NCBI GenBank assembly: GCA_002453315.1
Contig: DKGO01000144.1
Location: 1 to 36,356, forward strand
Direction: 5' to 3'
Origin: Caryophanales bacterium UBA6768
GTDB taxonomy: Bacteria > Bacillota > Bacilli > Bacillales_D > Amphibacillaceae
DNA length: 36,356 nt
Every line of letters begins with the position of its first letter. Position 1 is the first letter of the stretch. The position numbers and the translations under genes are program-made. The notes below the pieces were generated by a model that was given only the letters and a program-made list of their open reading frames with translations, was not told the origin of the DNA and did not search any database. Shown in pieces: positions 9,295-19,358 of the stretch.

Positions 9295-9570
9295 ATGAGA
9301 ACGAAACGTCAAGGATTAATCGTTTGGTTTCAACATAAAAAAAACATTAAACATCTAAAGAAGTTTGGTAATCTTATATATGTTTCATTGAAAATGCGAT
9401 ATGCCATTATTTATGTTGATCAAAATGATATTAACCGTATTGAAGAGACGCTTTTAAAATTACCATATATAACTAAAGTTGATCATTCGTATAAACCATT
9501 TTTGAAAACGGATTACGAAAATGCTCGTCCAGATCAAGCAAAAATGTATGATTACAAATTAGGAAAATAG
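9295..9570 (+). CDS. ylbG: YlbG, DUF2129 (UPF0298) family protein
   Basis: A 91-residue cytoplasmic protein of the conserved UPF0298/DUF2129 family, present in this position across Bacillales. It starts with RTKRQGLIVWFQHKK and has a central KMRYAIIYVD strand followed by an amphipathic helix, an RNA-binding-like small alpha/beta fold. The function is not established. GAGG lies seven bases before the ATG. The gene lies 65 bases after ylbF and is closed by a terminator. Confidence 0.92.
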   Translation: MRTKRQGLIVWFQHKKNIKHLKKFGNLIYVSLKMRYAIIYVDQNDINRIEETLLKLPYITKVDHSYKPFLKTDYENARPDQAKMYDYKLGK

Positions 9571-9606
9571 ATAGACTTTTAAATTATTGTATAATTTGAT
9601 ACTTCT

Positions 9607-9642
9607 AAAACCTTTGTCTATATTTTCAAAGGTTTTATTTTT
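9607..9642 (+). terminator. Rho-independent terminator after ylbG
   Basis: A ten-base perfect stem, AAAACCTTTG (9607-9616) with CAAAGGTTTT (9627-9636), is followed by ATTTTT. Confidence 0.85.
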
Positions 9643-9712
9643 GTCAATAACATAGTGAAGAGTAATACCAAACATTTAAATTAATGCTAAAATAGCTAGT
9701 AGGGGTGCTATT

Positions 9713-10264
9713 ATGCGAGTTATTGCTGGTGAATATAAAGGCTTCCGTTTAAATACTGTACAAGGAACAAATACAAGACCTACAACAGATAAAATAAAAG
9801 AAACAGTATTTCATATGTTAGGTCCTTTCTTTCAAGGTGGGGTTTGTTTAGACTTATTTGCCGGTAGTGGTGCCCTAGGGATAGAAGCATTGAGTAGGGG
9901 AATGGCCAAGGCTGTTTTTGTTGATAATAATCTACAAGCGATTAAATGTATCCGTAAAAATATTGACCATGTTAAGGCAATTGGACAAGCAGATATAATT
10001 CGTATGGATTCTTTTCAGGCAATAAAGTTTTTTGGGCGTAAAAAATTAACATTCGACTTGATTTTAATAGATCCCCCTTATGGGAAATTTAGTATAAAAA
10101 AGCTAATAGAAGCAATTGTTGCGGAACAAATATTATTAAGAAATGGAATAATGTTTATTGAACATGGGGAGGCACTAGAAATAGACAATATAAAACAGGT
10201 ACATATTATTAAACAAAAATTTATTAATCAGACCACAACAATCACAATATTGGCCAGTGATTAA
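9713..10264 (+). CDS. rsmD: 16S rRNA (guanine(966)-N(2))-methyltransferase RsmD
   Basis: A 183-residue SAM-dependent methyltransferase that modifies G966 (E. coli numbering) of 16S rRNA in the 30S subunit. It has the N-terminal MRVIAGEYKG, the TRPTTDKIKETVF family signature (21-33), the SAM-binding LFAGSGALGIEALSRG (48-63), and the amino-methylase catalytic motif DPPY (120-123). AGGGG precedes the ATG. It is ylbH in B. subtilis and precedes coaD as in most Bacillales, 84 bases away. Confidence 0.95.
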   Translation: MRVIAGEYKGFRLNTVQGTNTRPTTDKIKETVFHMLGPFFQGGVCLDLFAGSGALGIEALSRGMAKAVFVDNNLQAIKCIRKNIDHVKAIGQADIIRMDSFQAIKFFGRKKLTFDLILIDPPYGKFSIKKLIEAIVAEQILLRNGIMFIEHGEALEIDNIKQVHIIKQKFINQTTTITILASD

Positions 10265-10315
10265 TTGTAATTTAATTAAAATAGATATTTAGTAACAGCA
10301 TTTCGAGGGTAATAA

Positions 10316-12051
<1,736 letters not shown>

Positions 12052-12456
12052 AAGTATCACTCCTCCAAGTGGTCCACTTGTCACATTAAGCATAGAAATA
12101 TAAAAAGAATCAATTAGATCTAGTGAAAAATATTTTTTAATTCCGCAACATGACATAGCTTGTTTTAATACTATACGCATATATAATTCGAATAATAACC
12201 CCAGTAAATATGTCGAAATATCACCATTATGTCATTGAGTAATGTCATCAGTACCATTTTTCCCTTATTAAACTTTACGAAAGTATTGTTCCAGTCCTTA
12301 GGTTATTCAAAATATTTTAGTCTGCTTTTTAAAACGCATGTCCATATATTTGATGGATCATATCAGTTTATTCTCGGGTCTTTCAACAAATTCAATAGGT
12401 GAAACATTTATATAACCGAATGATGTAGTGGGGGTGACGTAGACAATGTTCCTGAT

Positions 12457-12478
12457 AATCAGCCAAATAGGGCTGATT
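12457..12478 (+). other. Orphan hairpin
   Basis: A perfect eight-base stem, AATCAGCC (12457-12464) with GGCTGATT (12471-12478), has a six-base loop and is followed by TGTTGTTGTTG. It could be a weak terminator or part of a small RNA. A TTGACA at 12487-12492 lies just after it. Confidence 0.4.
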
Positions 12479-12764
12479 TGTTGTTGTTGACAACATGCCT
12501 GATAGATTTGTTAATTGAAAGTAGCCCTTACCTTAATCCGATTTAGCATGGATAAGTGATTAATGAATCAATCTATTCTGTTGATATCAAAATAAATATC
12601 CTTATCAATATTTGTATTATACAATTCTATTTTTATTCACCTTTTGGCATGTAGACAGATACTTAAGGGAAATAATCAGATAAAATTTGTTTTCCACTCT
12701 TTTGGGCAAAAAAATTAAAAATGCTAATTTATCAGTTAAATTAACAAAAAAACAGACAATAAAT

Positions 12765-12788
12765 AAAGCCAACGACTGTTGGTTTTTT
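12765..12788 (+). terminator. Orphan plus-strand terminator
   Basis: The stem AAAGCCAAC with GTTGGTTTT (one G-T pair) encloses GACT and ends in a run of T. No plus-strand gene precedes it for about 1.9 kb (coaD ends at 10834), so it may end a small RNA. Confidence 0.6.
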
Positions 12789-12913
12789 GTATTTAATAAT
12801 AAAACTATTCCTAATCACTTTATATTCCAATGGTAATTTCCTTATTGAAGAAACATTTGATAAATTAAACTATCCCCCATTTAGTCCCTTTTAAATACAT
12901 TCTTTTACATTCA

Positions 12914-12942
12914 TTGGCATAACATTTAAAATGATATATAAT
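12914..12942 (+). promoter_or_regulatory. Sigma-A promoter of ylbL
   Basis: TTGGCA (12914-12919), a 17-base spacer, then a perfect TATAAT (12937-12942). It would give a leader of about 120 bases before ylbL. Confidence 0.75.
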
Positions 12943-13067
12943 TAAATTTGTTGATAAATCAACGTTTGCAAGAATCGGAACATCGTAAAAACAAAATTAA
13001 GCAATATTATCCCTATTTATATAAGAATGAGAAACCAATTTTGATTTAAAGTTTAGAAGGTGTAAAG

Positions 13068-14090
13068 ATGAAAATTTCCAAAAGAATCATCACTTTTATT
13101 TTATTAGTCACAGTGTTGACATTTACATTAGTTGTTTATAAATTACCCTATTATGTTTATCAACCAGGTGGTGTTAATGCTTTAACAGAAGTTGTTAATG
13201 TTAATGGCGGATATAAAAGTGAAGGAGAAATGTATTTAGTCACCGTTAGTGGCGGACAACCGACAATTTTAGAATATTTATTTGCAAAGTTTCAATCGTT
13301 TCATGAAATTGTTCCGTTAGAACAAGTTCGTCCAGATGATATGACACAGGAAGATTATTTACACTATCAGTTAAAATTAATGGATGGATCCCAAAATGCT
13401 GCTGTTGTTGTTGCTTATAAAGCAGCGAATAAAAAAGTAACTTTTATTGATAACGGTATTTATGTCATGGGTGTTATTAAGGGAATGCCGGCAGAAAACT
13501 TTGTGAAAATTGGTGATCGATTTATATCTGTTGACGATCAACCGATTAAAAATAGTAAACACTTAATCAATTATGTTGAACAATTACAAGAAGGAGATAC
13601 TATTACAGTTACTATTGACCGTTATGGAGAAAAATTGGTAGAAAAAATTCCTATATCGACGTTTCCTGATGATCCTGAAAAAGTGGGCATCGGTATAAGA
13701 TTAGTTAATGATACAGAGGTAAGTGTCGAACCGGAAATATCTTTCGATAGTGGAAAAATTGGTGGACCAAGTGCTGGCTTAATGTTCGCCTTAGAAATGT
13801 ACGATCAATTAATGGAAGATGATATCACAAAAGGGTATCAAATTGCGGGAACCGGTGAAATAGATGATACTGGAATGGTTCATCGAATTGGTGGAATTGA
13901 TAAAAAAGTAGTCGCTGCTAATAAGTCGGGAATAGAAATCTTTTTTGCCCCTAATGAAAATGGTAAAAATAATTCTAATTATGAGGAGGCAAAGGAGGCT
14001 GCCTCGAAAATAAATAGCAAGATGGAAATAATTCCTGTTGATCATTTTTCCGAGGCTTTAGAGTATTTAAAAGGATTACCAAATAAATAA
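13068..14090 (+). CDS. ylbL: YlbL, membrane-anchored PDZ/Lon-like (S16) serine protease
   Basis: A 340-residue protein with one N-terminal membrane anchor (about 5-25), a PDZ-like domain (about 115-200) and a C-terminal Lon proteolytic (S16) domain (about 225-335). The catalytic Ser-Lys dyad is visible: Ser235 in GGPSAGLMFALE and Lys280 in GGIDKKVVAA. The B. subtilis homologue contributes to degrading the SOS cell-division inhibitor YneA. GAAGG precedes the ATG with normal spacing. Its own promoter at 12914 suggests it is a single-gene unit here. Confidence 0.94.
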   Translation: MKISKRIITFILLVTVLTFTLVVYKLPYYVYQPGGVNALTEVVNVNGGYKSEGEMYLVTVSGGQPTILEYLFAKFQSFHEIVPLEQVRPDDMTQEDYLHYQLKLMDGSQNAAVVVAYKAANKKVTFIDNGIYVMGVIKGMPAENFVKIGDRFISVDDQPIKNSKHLINYVEQLQEGDTITVTIDRYGEKLVEKIPISTFPDDPEKVGIGIRLVNDTEVSVEPEISFDSGKIGGPSAGLMFALEMYDQLMEDDITKGYQIAGTGEIDDTGMVHRIGGIDKKVVAANKSGIEIFFAPNENGKNNSNYEEAKEAASKINSKMEIIPVDHFSEALEYLKGLPNK

Positions 14091-14108
14091 CTTCTTGTTA
14101 AAATTGGG

Positions 14109-14158
14109 GGTTCCAGTGGTGTACTCGACTAAAAGTTTTTATGCGGTTGGCTGGAACC
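14109..14158. terminator. Possible bidirectional terminator between ylbL and tmcAL
   Basis: GGTTCCAG (14109-14116) pairs with CTGGAACC (14151-14158) across a 34-base loop. It lies between two converging genes. The large loop and short T run make it weaker than the others. Confidence 0.45.
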
Positions 14159-14208
14159 TTTAACTCCTCGTTGATTTTATCAATTAAGCGATAACTACAC
14201 ACTATCTA

Positions 14209-15417
14209 CTAATGCTGATAAAAAATTGGTAGTTGAAATTCCTGATTTCGTAATTTTATCTGTATTGATGGAGAAAGTATACTGTAATATACTTGTAGAG
14301 CTTTTTCATCAGCATAGAGTAAAGAAGAATATTTTGCATTTAAATTTGAAATTAACGGTAATTGTAATTGCTTTTTGATTAAATTTAAATATATCCTACC
14401 TGTTTTTGTCATTCCTAATAATCGTAAGTAAGGAACAGAAGGCAATCGTGTCACTGATTCACTTTCCTTTTTAGAGGTGTTTGTTAAAATATGTGTTGCC
14501 ATTCGTTGTAATCGGACCTCGGTATATCTCTTCGTTTTTAAGGCTTTCATCCATTCTTGAAATGAATGGGCATGTTGGATTGTTTTCTTTATTCGATGTT
14601 CTAACCCTTCATCCACCCCTTGAATTGAAGCAAGTTGTTGTAATGACATCGATGTAATACGATATCGTAAGTAAGGAAAGTATGCTTCCCACATATGCCA
14701 TTTCCGAGAAAGTTTGTAGTATTCTTTTAGCTGGTGGATTGTTGTTTCTGGTAATGCATCAGTAACAGATGGTGTCCAGTCGTGATTAAGTAGTTCTTTA
14801 CGGATGCTCGTTGCACTAGCAATTTTATTTGTTATCACACTCTCATGGTAATCACTTTTAATCCGCTTAATGGTTTCTGGTTCAATATCAAATTGATGAT
14901 TTAAAATTTGCTTCACATAACTAAATCCGAGTATATTGTTAGGTTGCATCATATCAACATGTTTCATGCCGATTAATTCAAATGCTCTGCTATTAGCCAA
15001 TGGATAGGATAATCCTTCCGCTAAATAACGTTGAACGTGTTCGTCAAATTTATCCTGACTGCTTTTTAATAAGTAATAACTATCGATAAATGATTGTATA
15101 TTCCCTGATTCACTGCCAAAGCAAATATTTTCAACACCAATCTCATTCAAAGATAGAACAGCACCTTTAGCAAACAAATGACTGCTCTGAACAGCATAAT
15201 GATAAGGTAATTCAAGGACAATATCAACTCCACTAGCTAAAGCGGCTTTTGTTCGATGAAATTTATCAATGATGGCAGGTTCCCCTCTTTGTAAAAAGGA
15301 ACCACTCATAATGGCAATGATACAGTCAGCATTTGTTTTTTGTTTTGCTTTTGCCACATGATATTGATGACCATGATGGAAAGGGTTATATTCAACAATA
15401 AGTCCGCAAGCTTGCAC
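14209..15417 (-). CDS. tmcAL: tRNA(Met) cytidine acetate ligase TmcAL (YlbM)
   Basis: Uses ATP and acetate to form N4-acetylcytidine at the wobble position of elongator tRNA(Met). The 402-residue protein starts with a nucleotidyltransferase-like domain carrying the ATP-binding YNPFHHGHQYH motif (10-20), GSFLQRGEPAI, and CFGSESG near residue 95. A C-terminal tRNA-binding region contains RLPSVPYLRLLGMTKTGR. The start is GTG, with GGAG upstream on the minus strand. A promoter-like sequence lies at 15451-15480. The gene is divergent from ylbN, as in B. subtilis. Confidence 0.94.
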   Translation of the reverse strand: MQACGLIVEYNPFHHGHQYHVAKAKQKTNADCIIAIMSGSFLQRGEPAIIDKFHRTKAALASGVDIVLELPYHYAVQSSHLFAKGAVLSLNEIGVENICFGSESGNIQSFIDSYYLLKSSQDKFDEHVQRYLAEGLSYPLANSRAFELIGMKHVDMMQPNNILGFSYVKQILNHQFDIEPETIKRIKSDYHESVITNKIASATSIRKELLNHDWTPSVTDALPETTIHQLKEYYKLSRKWHMWEAYFPYLRYRITSMSLQQLASIQGVDEGLEHRIKKTIQHAHSFQEWMKALKTKRYTEVRLQRMATHILTNTSKKESESVTRLPSVPYLRLLGMTKTGRIYLNLIKKQLQLPLISNLNAKYSSLLYADEKALQVYYSILSPSIQIKLRNQEFQLPIFYQH

Positions 15418-15450
15418 AACAACATCTCCTAAATATTCTTTTATGTTATA

Positions 15451-15480
15451 ATTGTATCAAGTTTAAAATAGTTTTAACAA
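15451..15480 (-). promoter_or_regulatory. Candidate promoter of tmcAL
   Basis: Minus strand: TTGTTA (15475-15480), an 18-base spacer, then TACAAT (15451-15456), about 34 bases before the GTG start. Confidence 0.45.
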
Positions 15481-15570
15481 TGGTTATACCGCATAATATT
15501 GCAATAAGTGTAGGATAATGAGAATGATTGGTTATATTAGGGAATATCACTTATTAAAATCTTAATTTAC

Positions 15571-15599
15571 TTGACAAAACAACGATTTCCTTTTAAAAT
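15571..15599 (+). promoter_or_regulatory. Sigma-A promoter of ylbN-rpmF
   Basis: A perfect TTGACA (15571-15576), a 17-base spacer, then TAAAAT (15594-15599). Transcription would start near 15606, about 20 bases before ylbN. Confidence 0.8.
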
Positions 15600-15626
15600 T
15601 ACTCTTGTTGCCTTGAGGTGATTTAT

Positions 15627-16145
15627 TTGATATTTTCAATTGCTGATTTACAACAAAACGCAATGCACCAACCTTTTAATTTTGATGAAACAATCGATGT
15701 ATCAGACATTGTTAAATTAAACAATGATATTCGGAGTATTGATTTAGTTCATGTAAAAGGATATTGTGTCATTGATGAACAAGAATTTATCTTCCAATTC
15801 AAAATTAATGGGGAAATGATATTACCATGTTCCAGAACGTTAGTAGATGTTCCTTATCCATTTTCAATTGATGCCACTGAAATTTTTACATTTAAAATGG
15901 AGGAAGTCAATACAAAGGAAGAGACTAATGTTCACGAAATTTCCGGCAATACCATTGACTTAACACCAGTAATTAAGGAAAATATAATTTTAGAGACCCC
16001 ATATAGAATTATTTCTGATGAAAAAATGATTGATAAAGGAAAAGGTTGGGAGTTTCATACAGAAGATTTACTGGAACAAAAAAAGGAAAATGAGATAGAT
16101 CCTCGTTTAAGTAAATTACAACAGTATTTAAAAGATAAAAAATAA
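15627..16145 (+). CDS. ylbN: YlbN, DUF177/YceD family protein
   Basis: A 172-residue member of the DUF177 (YceD) family, almost always encoded directly before rpmF and co-transcribed with it. In plants and bacteria DUF177 proteins are linked to 23S rRNA accumulation and ribosome assembly. The central [12 protein letters not shown] is typical of the family, and the charged C-terminus carries [13 protein letters not shown] at 15627 is chosen because GAGGTG (15615-15620) is six bases upstream; an in-frame GTG at 15618 lies inside that ribosome-binding site. rpmF follows 34 bases later. Confidence 0.92.
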   Translation: MIFSIADLQQNAMHQPFNFDETIDVSDIVKLNNDIRSIDLVHVKGYCVIDEQEFIFQFKINGEMILPCSRTLVDVPYPFSIDATEIFTFKMEEVNTKEETNVHEISGNTIDLTPVIKENIILETPYRIISDEKMIDKGKGWEFHTEDLLEQKKENEIDPRLSKLQQYLKDKK

Positions 16146-16179
16146 CGATATTTTCTTCATTTTTAAGGAGGTGTACGTG

Positions 16180-16353
16180 ATGGCAGTACCAAAGAGAAAA
16201 ACATCTAAAAAAGTTAAAAATCAACGCCGTACGCATAAAAAATTACATGCCCCGGGACTAATTGAATGTTCAAATTGCGGTGAACTAACGAAGCCACACT
16301 ACGTTTGTAAATCATGTGGACATTATGATGGAAAAGAAGTTGTTGAAAAATAA
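16180..16353 (+). CDS. rpmF: 50S ribosomal protein L32
   Basis: A 57-residue ribosomal protein, normal L32 length, starting [10 protein letters not shown]. It has four cysteines in a CxxC-x9-CxxC zinc ribbon (Cys30, 33, 43, 46), so this is the zinc-binding form of L32. ATG at 16180 follows AAGGAGG (16165-16171) with eight-base spacing; an in-frame upstream GTG at 16171 overlaps that site and is rejected. It is the second gene of the ylbN-rpmF operon and is followed by a terminator. Confidence 0.97.
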   Translation: MAVPKRKTSKKVKNQRRTHKKLHAPGLIECSNCGELTKPHYVCKSCGHYDGKEVVEK

Positions 16354-16356
16354 TGA

Positions 16357-16398
16357 AAAAGGTACTGTATCTTTGTTTGAGGATATAGTATCTTTTTT
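16357..16398 (+). terminator. Rho-independent terminator after rpmF
   Basis: A stem of about 14 bases (16358-16371 with 16382-16395, two G-T pairs) is followed by a run of T. Confidence 0.85.
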
Positions 16399-16461
16399 TA
16401 ATTATCTGTGGTTTAAAATAGTTAGTTATCCCAGACTTAAAAAATAGAAAGGTGTTTAGTG

Positions 16462-17214
16462 ATGGATAAACCAATTATCTATGAGGAAAATGAAGACTAT
16501 GGAATTATTTATTTAAATCGCCCGGAAAAACGTAATGCCATTTCAATTAACATGGCTAAACAATTAAACGAACTGTTAACAAAAATCAAAAATCGTCCAT
16601 TATTATTTTTAATGATTAAATCCAAAGGAGATACTTTTTGTGCTGGTGGTGATTTACATGATTTTCATGGAAAATTATCAAAAGTGGAAATTACAGAACA
16701 ATTACAGTTAATGAGAGATGTCCTGGCGCAATTAATTACCTTTCCTGTACCGACGATTTGTCTTTTACAAGGGGATGCATTTGGAGGGGGATGTGAACTT
16801 GCTACATCATGTGATATTAGGATTGTAAAAGAAGGCACCCGTTTCGGCTTCGTACAAACTAACTTAGGCATACTTCCAGGATGGGGTGGTGGGGCAATCT
16901 TAAATCATAAGGTAGACCCAAGTTTCGCCTTACAGTGGTTAATTAGTGGATCTGTCTATAATGCTCAATATTTATATGAAAAAGGATGGATCCAACAAAT
17001 TATTTCAGAAGATAAATGGCATGATGAATCCACCTATTTACACACCTATAAATCGAAGTCATTGTTACAAATGCGCCATTTGAAAAGCCAATTTATGGAA
17101 TCATTACAAATACCAACGCTAATTGAAAAAATGGATAAAGAATTAGCAAACTGTGCCCAATTATGGGGTTCTGAGGAACATCAGAGACAAATCGAACGTA
17201 TTTTGGACAAGTAG
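16462..17214 (+). CDS. Enoyl-CoA hydratase/isomerase (crotonase) family protein
   Basis: A 250-residue crotonase-fold protein acting on a CoA thioester. The oxyanion-hole regions are KGDTFCAGGDLHDF (55-68) and GDAFGGGCELA (104-114). Glu112 matches the first catalytic glutamate of rat crotonase (Glu144). The second position (rat Glu164) is Gln132 in FGFVQTNLGILPGWGG, so a classical hydratase reaction is doubtful. A related isomerase, hydrolase or decarboxylase activity, or a non-catalytic role, is possible. AAAGGTG lies seven bases before the ATG; a GTG directly before the ATG is the less likely start. The gene stands alone between rpmF and the rsfA-like gene. Confidence 0.85.
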   Translation: MDKPIIYEENEDYGIIYLNRPEKRNAISINMAKQLNELLTKIKNRPLLFLMIKSKGDTFCAGGDLHDFHGKLSKVEITEQLQLMRDVLAQLITFPVPTICLLQGDAFGGGCELATSCDIRIVKEGTRFGFVQTNLGILPGWGGGAILNHKVDPSFALQWLISGSVYNAQYLYEKGWIQQIISEDKWHDESTYLHTYKSKSLLQMRHLKSQFMESLQIPTLIEKMDKELANCAQLWGSEEHQRQIERILDK

Positions 17215-17345
17215 ATGTTTTAATCTAGTTTAATTTTAAATAAATCCACATTGTAAATAAATATTCTCGTATTTTCTTATTTATTTCTATTCTATCAATT
17301 AGGTCATATACATATAGTGATAGAAATGAAGAGGAGTGGGATACG

Positions 17346-17819
17346 ATGAATAAATTAAGGCAAGACGGTTGGACTCAAGATGATGATATTTTATTAGCAG
17401 AAATTGTATTAAGCCATATACGTAACGGAAAAACCCAACTAGATGCATTTAAAATAGCAGCGGGTAAATTATCAAGAACTCCAGCGGCATGTGGATTTCG
17501 TTGGAATGCAACAATTAGGCATCAATATGAAGATGCCATATATTTAGCGAAAAATGCTCAGAAACAGCAACCGATGCAAAATAATCTTCCTATTAATCAG
17601 GAGCAACAATTTAAACAGGGACAATCACTTGATTCCGCCATCACATTGTTGAAAAATTTAAAAAATCATGTCATTCAACAGGAGCAAACAATTAACAATG
17701 AAAGTCAATTAGTCCATTTACAAAAAGAAAATCGTCAATTAAAAATAGAGATAAAACGTTATGAGGAAGCATGGAAGGAAATGGGGAATTTGTGGGAATG
17801 GATTAAAAGTGAAAAATGA
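17346..17819 (+). CDS. RsfA-family transcription factor (YlbO-like)
   Basis: A 157-residue DNA-binding protein. The N-terminal Myb/SANT-like domain (about 5-60) has conserved tryptophans in [13 protein letters not shown] and a GFRWNA end. The C-terminal half is glutamine-rich with a predicted coiled coil (about 100-150). It resembles the RsfA family, where RsfA is a prespore regulator in B. subtilis and YlbO is its paralogue in this position. GAAGAGGAG precedes the ATG. I saw no clear sigma-F or sigma-G promoter. Confidence 0.85.
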   Translation: MNKLRQDGWTQDDDILLAEIVLSHIRNGKTQLDAFKIAAGKLSRTPAACGFRWNATIRHQYEDAIYLAKNAQKQQPMQNNLPINQEQQFKQGQSLDSAITLLKNLKNHVIQQEQTINNESQLVHLQKENRQLKIEIKRYEEAWKEMGNLWEWIKSEK

Positions 17820-17846
17820 ACATGAGCTTATTCATGTTCATTTTTT
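17812..17846. terminator. Bidirectional terminator between the rsfA-like gene and ylbP
   Basis: A perfect 14-base stem (17812-17825 with 17832-17845) begins inside the last codons of the rsfA-like gene and ends in a T run. It has an A run on the other side, so it can serve both converging genes. Confidence 0.88.
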
Positions 17847-17869
17847 CAATCATTATCGATATCAATTTT

Positions 17870-18349
17870 TCACTCTGGTTGTAATGCCTCTTTTACCCCT
17901 TGGGGAAGCCAAATATATGGGTTTTCTCCCAAATCTCGTTCCATGTTATATGAAACAGCCTCAAAGCCCATTCTCTCCCAAAAGTCGCTAGAATCTACAA
18001 ATGGATTAGTTTTAATAGGCAAATTAAAGCCCTTAGCAAAGTCTACAAGCATTTTTCCATAGCCATTTCCACGATATTCGTTTAAAACCTCTAATTTAAA
18101 TAACACCAAATAGTCTTGTGGGGGATTAAAATAATGATCATATTTCGAAGACCGTTTATATAAACTCATTCGTGCAACTAATCGATCACCAAAGTAAATT
18201 CCATAAAAAGGTGATTCACTATCATTTTCAACAATTTCATTTTGTAAATCTTCAAGCATTGATAATTCCTGAATACCATACGCCTGAAATTGTTTAAAAT
18301 CCTCTAAAGTTTTGTAATTAATTAATAGACGTTCTATCTTTATACCCAT
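17870..18349 (-). CDS. ylbP: GNAT-family N-acetyltransferase YlbP
   Basis: A 159-residue acetyltransferase of the GNAT fold. The acetyl-CoA binding motif A is visible as LNEYRGNGYGKMLVDFAK (about 90-107). The C-terminal SDFWERMGFEAV is the usual GNAT ending. It matches YlbP, which closes the ylb block in B. subtilis; the substrate is unknown. GAGG lies just upstream of the ATG on the minus strand. It is the last conserved housekeeping gene before the accessory island. Confidence 0.9.
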   Translation of the reverse strand: MGIKIERLLINYKTLEDFKQFQAYGIQELSMLEDLQNEIVENDSESPFYGIYFGDRLVARMSLYKRSSKYDHYFNPPQDYLVLFKLEVLNEYRGNGYGKMLVDFAKGFNLPIKTNPFVDSSDFWERMGFEAVSYNMERDLGENPYIWLPQGVKEALQPE

Positions 18350-18684
18350 CTTTCATCCCTCATTTCACTTCCTATAATTGTTTACTACACCCATATTATA
18401 ATATAAGATAAATGATAGTTCCACTTTGACAAGTATACATTATGTAGTGGATATGGAAGGATATCATTTTAACACGTCACAAATATGGTTTAAGGGATGA
18501 TAAAAATCGTCCTTATTTGTTTTTAGTGAAGGATATGGAACAACAAGGAAGAAAGGGGATCCACATAATCTAAAGTGAAAGATTGGATATTACTGTATTA
18601 AATAGAATACGGTAATATAAAAATGACAGCGGATGTGGATTAGATCAATTGCCACCCTTTCTTCTTTTATGATGTTGTTGACTA
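18350..18684. other. Boundary stretch between ylb block and inositol island
   Basis: No intact gene is seen. An open stretch of about 43 codons (roughly 18448-18576, plus strand, containing KYGLRDDKNRPYLF) has no start codon and no family I recognise. It may be a gene remnant. A nested inverted repeat lies at 18559-18640. Confidence 0.45.
18559..18640. repeat. Nested inverted repeat at the island boundary
   Basis: The outer arms ATCCACAT (18559-18566) and ATGTGGAT (18633-18640) are perfect complements. Inside them lies a 13-base stem with one G-T pair (18587-18599 with 18606-18618) and a six-base loop. There is no T run, so it is not an ordinary terminator. It may mark a rearrangement end or a structured RNA. 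Confidence 0.5.
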
Positions 18685-19274
18685 TTTTGGATTAATCAAA
18701 GATAAAGTTGACTTAAAGGGATTGGAAGGGTAATTCCTGTCGTATATGATTGTAAGTTATTTTAATAAGAGGATTAATTTAATTGTTTTATTTTTCAGTA
18801 ACTATCCTTATAGAAATCTAATTGGATCAATTTGTTCCGCAATACCATAGTTGTTGGATCTATTAGTATAAGTGGGATTTTGCTTAAGGAATAGACACTA
18901 ATTCGTGTCTAGTGATAGTTGTGAATTTTGAGGGAGTATAAGGTTTCGAAATAGGGGGTTTAGTAAATAATATACGAAGTTGTAGAAACTTTGGGATGCT
19001 GTTGTATTAGATATTGATCATGTTTCGGAAGGATTGCAAGAGTTTTATATTAAAAGGATTTTCACCGTGGGATGTAGCAGAAGGCAGAGTAATTTTATAT
19101 GAAGTTGGTGGAATTGCATCAAGAAATATTGGAGCTAGAATAAATAAATTAGATAAGGAAATGGAAGTTATATGTAATAATGTTTTACATGAAAAGGTGA
19201 TAGTGAATTATTTAAGTGAATGGGAAAATAATTCACAGACATATATGAATCTGGAAATAAAAGAGACAAATTAA
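18685..19274 (+). pseudogene. Decayed inositol-monophosphatase-family gene
   Basis: Pieces of an IMPase homologue can be followed across frames when aligned with the intact gene at 21331. YPYRNLIGS (18803-18829) matches YPKHLLLGE. NTIVVG near 18841 matches the start of NTIWIVDPIDG. LVNNIRSCR (about 18960-18986) matches LVNQIRSTR. LWDAVVLDIDHVSEGLQEFYIK (from 18989) matches LRGSAALEIAHVAEGITDGYIS. GFSPWDVAEGRVILYEVGG (from 19056) matches ELSPWDIAAGMIIIKEVEG. Stops and at least two frameshifts separate the pieces; one is a one-base excess in the A run at 19052-19055. The metal-binding DPIDGT motif is destroyed. The last 86 codons remain open but have no valid start. Confidence 0.8.
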
Positions 19275-19293
19275 AAATGTTTAAAAATAAATG

Positions 19294-19322
19294 TTGCAAT
19301 AAAATTTAAAATGTATTATGAT
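19294..19322 (+). promoter_or_regulatory. Candidate promoter P1 of the island
   Basis: TTGCAA (19294-19299), a 17-base spacer, then TATGAT (19317-19322). It lies 12 bases before a LacI-type operator, the same kind of geometry as the promoters at 19450 and 27842. Confidence 0.45.
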
Positions 19323-19334
19323 AATTAACAATGG

Positions 19335-19346
19335 TTAAGCGTTTAC
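19335..19346. promoter_or_regulatory. LacI-type operator O1
   Basis: TTAAGCGTTTAC differs by one base from the operator at 19489 (TTAAGCGCTTAC). Both are followed by CCTAAA or a close variant. The central CG-step pseudo-palindrome is typical of LacI/GalR-family operators. Confidence 0.55.
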
Positions 19347-19358
19347 CTAAAAGTGCAA

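Larger units (their letters stand above)
12052..13067. other. Gene-free kilobase between ylbJ and ylbL
   Basis: No credible coding sequence is seen on either strand apart from the open N-terminal extension of ylbJ to 12180. In B. subtilis ylbK (patatin-like) sits here; no GxSxG or glycine-rich patatin motif is recognisable, so ylbK is absent rather than visibly decayed. The stretch holds two plus-strand hairpins (listed separately) with no upstream gene to serve, and a strong promoter for ylbL. Confidence 0.55.

Noticed and set aside
17761..17991. Plus-strand frame crossing the end of the rsfA-like gene, the terminator and ylbP
   Set aside because: It runs through a strong terminator and antisense to a conserved GNAT protein.
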